Of a stretch of DNA of 33,021 nucleotides, positions 31,616-33,021 are shown in pieces. Under the pieces are notes generated by a model that was not told where the DNA came from, did no database searches, and saw only the letters and a program-made list of their open reading frames with translations. The position numbers and the translations under genes were made by a program. Origin of the DNA: Methanobacteriota archaeon (GTDB lineage: Archaea; Thermoplasmatota; E2; DHVEG-1); the NCBI GenBank assembly GCA_017885605.1, contig JAFNFT010000096.1, positions 1 through 33,021 on the forward strand, given 5' to 3'. Within the stretch, counting starts at the first letter, position 1. Each line of letters begins with the position of its first letter.

Positions 31616-32174
31616 AGGATTCACCTCGGGTGATACCGGAAGCGATCAGATGTGCTACTCGGATTGGCTCAGGTATGACACCACGTATGGTAGAGATATT
31701 TATTATTTCTTTTGCCTCCTCTAAAGATACCCCGGTGCATTTGATATACATCGGGTTGTGTTGTGTGGGGATCATCTGCAATGGTCCTTTCTGGAGAAGT
31801 GACCATCGCTCTTTCCAGTCCTTGAAATTTTTTTGTAACGCGTGCTTTATTTTTTTCTGATCTGGCTTGTCTCTTGTTATTGTGATAACAGGTAGATGTG
31901 TTGATTCCGAAAGATCATCGATATCAACAACGTTGAAACCACCGAGGCAGGCGCCGTCTATCATCACCGCTTTCAGTTGTTGTCGATATCGTGAATTTTG
32001 GATCATCTGTTTACAGATCATTGTCGCTTCTGTTCCGTCAATGGTCACTTGGTTTCGTAAGACGCATTCGATATATTCACCGCCACGCATCACCACACCG
32101 ATGATTGTTGTATATTTTTCATGAAAGGTAAACGGCGCATCGTCTATCCCAAGGATTCGAATCTGTCGTTTCAT
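31602..32174 (-). CDS. DUF99 family protein
   Basis: This archaeal protein has the DUF99 pattern: RILGIDDAPF at the N terminus, VVMRGGEYIECVL, LKAVMIDGACLGGFNVVDID, and VITITRDKPD. The family is related in fold to endonuclease V, but its function is not established. The start is set at ATG 32172-32174, with GGGGG upstream; a TTG at 32184-32186 is an alternative. The end overlaps the ferredoxin start. It is the first gene of the lipid-related cluster. Confidence 0.85.
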   Translation of the reverse strand: MKRQIRILGIDDAPFTFHEKYTTIIGVVMRGGEYIECVLRNQVTIDGTEATMICKQMIQNSRYRQQLKAVMIDGACLGGFNVVDIDDLSESTHLPVITITRDKPDQKKIKHALQKNFKDWKERWSLLQKGPLQMIPTQHNPMYIKCTGVSLEEAKEIINISTIRGVIPEPIRVAHLIASGITRGESYGKA

Positions 32175-32463
32175 CTGAGCGAACAAACCCCCGGGTCGAT
32201 TAAGAATGTTTCTATGGGCCGATCTGGATTATGAAGTCCTTTTAACTGCTTCTCCGCTCAGTATACATATTATATAGTATAGAGTGGCTCGTACGATCTC
32301 AGCACATTTTTGATAGACAAAGGAAAAAAAATCAAGGATTTGTATAGCTAGATGAACAAGGTGTCATATAGAAAATGAAGATAGGTCGCTGTTCTTTGAA
32401 AAAAAGAAATCAGCTACTTATCATCACATATGATTTTTTTGTGCAAACGACTGATATTTTTTT

Positions 32464-32697
32464 TTAGAACGTCAGACCAGTTAACGTCTTTGTGTCAAGC
32501 ACGCCGGTGATCGATCGTATTTTATTGACGATGATGGTGCCGAGCTCTTCGAAATCATTCGCATCGATTTTTGCGATCAGGTCGTACTCTCCAAACAAGG
32601 GGTGTAGTTCGACGATCTGTGGTATTTTTGAGAGTTTGTTGTAGACTTCATGTTCATGTGCTGGGGCGACGTTTATTAGAACAAAACCTATAGCCAT
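32464..32697 (-). CDS. Stand-alone Lrp-type ligand-binding (RAM) domain
   Basis: This 77-residue protein consists of a RAM domain only: MAIGFVLINVAPAHEHEVYN, then LFGEYDLIAKIDANDFEELG and TGVLDTKTLTGL. It lacks an HTH, so it may modulate other Lrp proteins or act as a small sensor. GGAGG is just upstream of the ATG. The 277-base gap to DUF99 holds AT-rich promoter-like sequence with a near-palindromic TATACATATTATATAGTATA, and no gene. Confidence 0.85.
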   Translation of the reverse strand: MAIGFVLINVAPAHEHEVYNKLSKIPQIVELHPLFGEYDLIAKIDANDFEELGTIIVNKIRSITGVLDTKTLTGLTF

Positions 32698-32779
32698 CTG
32701 GTTTCCTCCTTTTTCTTTCTCATTTTGTTTTCAACATTGTTCTTTATTCTATCTTTTTTATTTATTTCCTTTAAAGAAC

Positions 32780-32902
32780 CTAAGGTTCGACTTCGTCAGT
32801 GCTCGCCTGTCCGCTCGTTGCAAGCTTACAACTTTCGCAGATGCCTTCCATTTCTTCCTCGGGTTCGAGTTCGTCTCCGCAAACAGAGCAATACATTGAC
32901 AT
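32780..32902 (-). CDS. 40-residue zinc-ribbon protein
   Basis: The minus strand encodes MSMYCSVCGDELEPEEEMEG and onward to CESCKLATSG, ending at a TAG (32780-32782). Two CxxC pairs (C5, C8 and C22, C25) form a zinc ribbon, followed by an acidic tail. A minus-strand TATA box (TTTATAAAC, near 32960-32968) lies upstream. A longer frame on the same bases lacks the cysteine pattern and is rejected. Such small zinc ribbons are common in archaea, often with nucleic-acid roles. Confidence 0.65.
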   Translation of the reverse strand: MSMYCSVCGDELEPEEEMEGICESCKLATSGQASTDEVEP

Positions 32903-33021
32903 AGTATGCCATCCCTCACTGTGTCAGTGACGAGTATCAAATTGCAATAAGATTATTGTTTATAAAGTCTTTTCTTCGCTTCTCATTCCTCTATCATTGG
33001 GGATTAAAGATTTGATGTTTT

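Noticed and set aside
32758-32940. A 60-residue minus-strand frame at the right end
   Set aside because: The alternative minus-strand frame has two CxxC pairs and a better codon pattern, so the zinc-ribbon reading was kept.
1-33021. CRISPR arrays, tRNA or rRNA genes
   Set aside because: I saw no regularly spaced repeats, cloverleaf or ribosomal RNA sequence; the only closely spaced repeats are the three before the 10192 gene.

Overview
The window looks like an archaeal chromosome, most likely euryarchaeal and possibly from the Thermoplasmatota; the rank below Archaea is inference. The evidence is a pyruvoyl-dependent arginine decarboxylase, a geranylgeranyl reductase-type flavoprotein beside a ferredoxin, DUF99 and DUF2240 proteins, a HisA-related archaeal protein, an archaeal NAD kinase, an AbrB-type regulator, and TATA boxes about 25-30 bases before many starts. 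Some genes look leaderless, while others have clear GGAGG or GAGG sites.

Bases 1 to about 20,340 form an AT-rich accessory region. It starts with a type IIG-like restriction-modification enzyme (131-3499). Next come an unknown protein, a cysteine-rich protein with an Mrr-like end, a C39-like cysteine peptidase with a small partner, a YwgA/Panacea-like protein, and a tight run of two small membrane proteins, an HNH nuclease and an unknown protein (8674-10024). Two nearly identical double-HTH regulators (10192 and 12287) have a broken third copy at 7897. Membrane or secreted proteins, a thymidylate kinase, a zinc-ribbon/TPR membrane protein, an Lrp regulator, a PLAT-domain protein, an AbrB regulator and a secreted PKD-like protein follow.

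The most unusual content of the accessory region is non-coding. Two roughly 100-nt elements (4338-4442 and 16762-16861) share sequence, a closing stem, an inner stem and a TATA box at the right distance, and a decayed third copy lies at 17500-17572. A different stem-closed element with its own TATA box lies at 16298-16384. An operator-like array stands before the 10192 regulator, and two promoters carry matching GGG/CCC boxes around their TATA element.

The accessory region ends at a TctA-like (DUF112) permease gene that has lost its amino-terminal part (20343-21470), which probably marks a recombination junction.

From there to the right end the sequence is GC-richer, compact and core-like, mostly on the minus strand: DUF2240, a HisA-like protein, phosphoenolpyruvate synthase, a secreted C39-like peptidase (plus strand), arginine decarboxylase, a bacterial-PH-like membrane protein, a polytopic membrane protein, a JAMM/MPN protein, NAD kinase, geranylgeranyl reductase, ferredoxin, DUF99, a stand-alone Lrp ligand-binding domain and a 40-residue zinc ribbon. 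DUF99, ferredoxin, reductase, NAD kinase and JAMM are nearly end to end, and the reductase, ferredoxin and NAD kinase fit together in ether-lipid saturation and redox supply.
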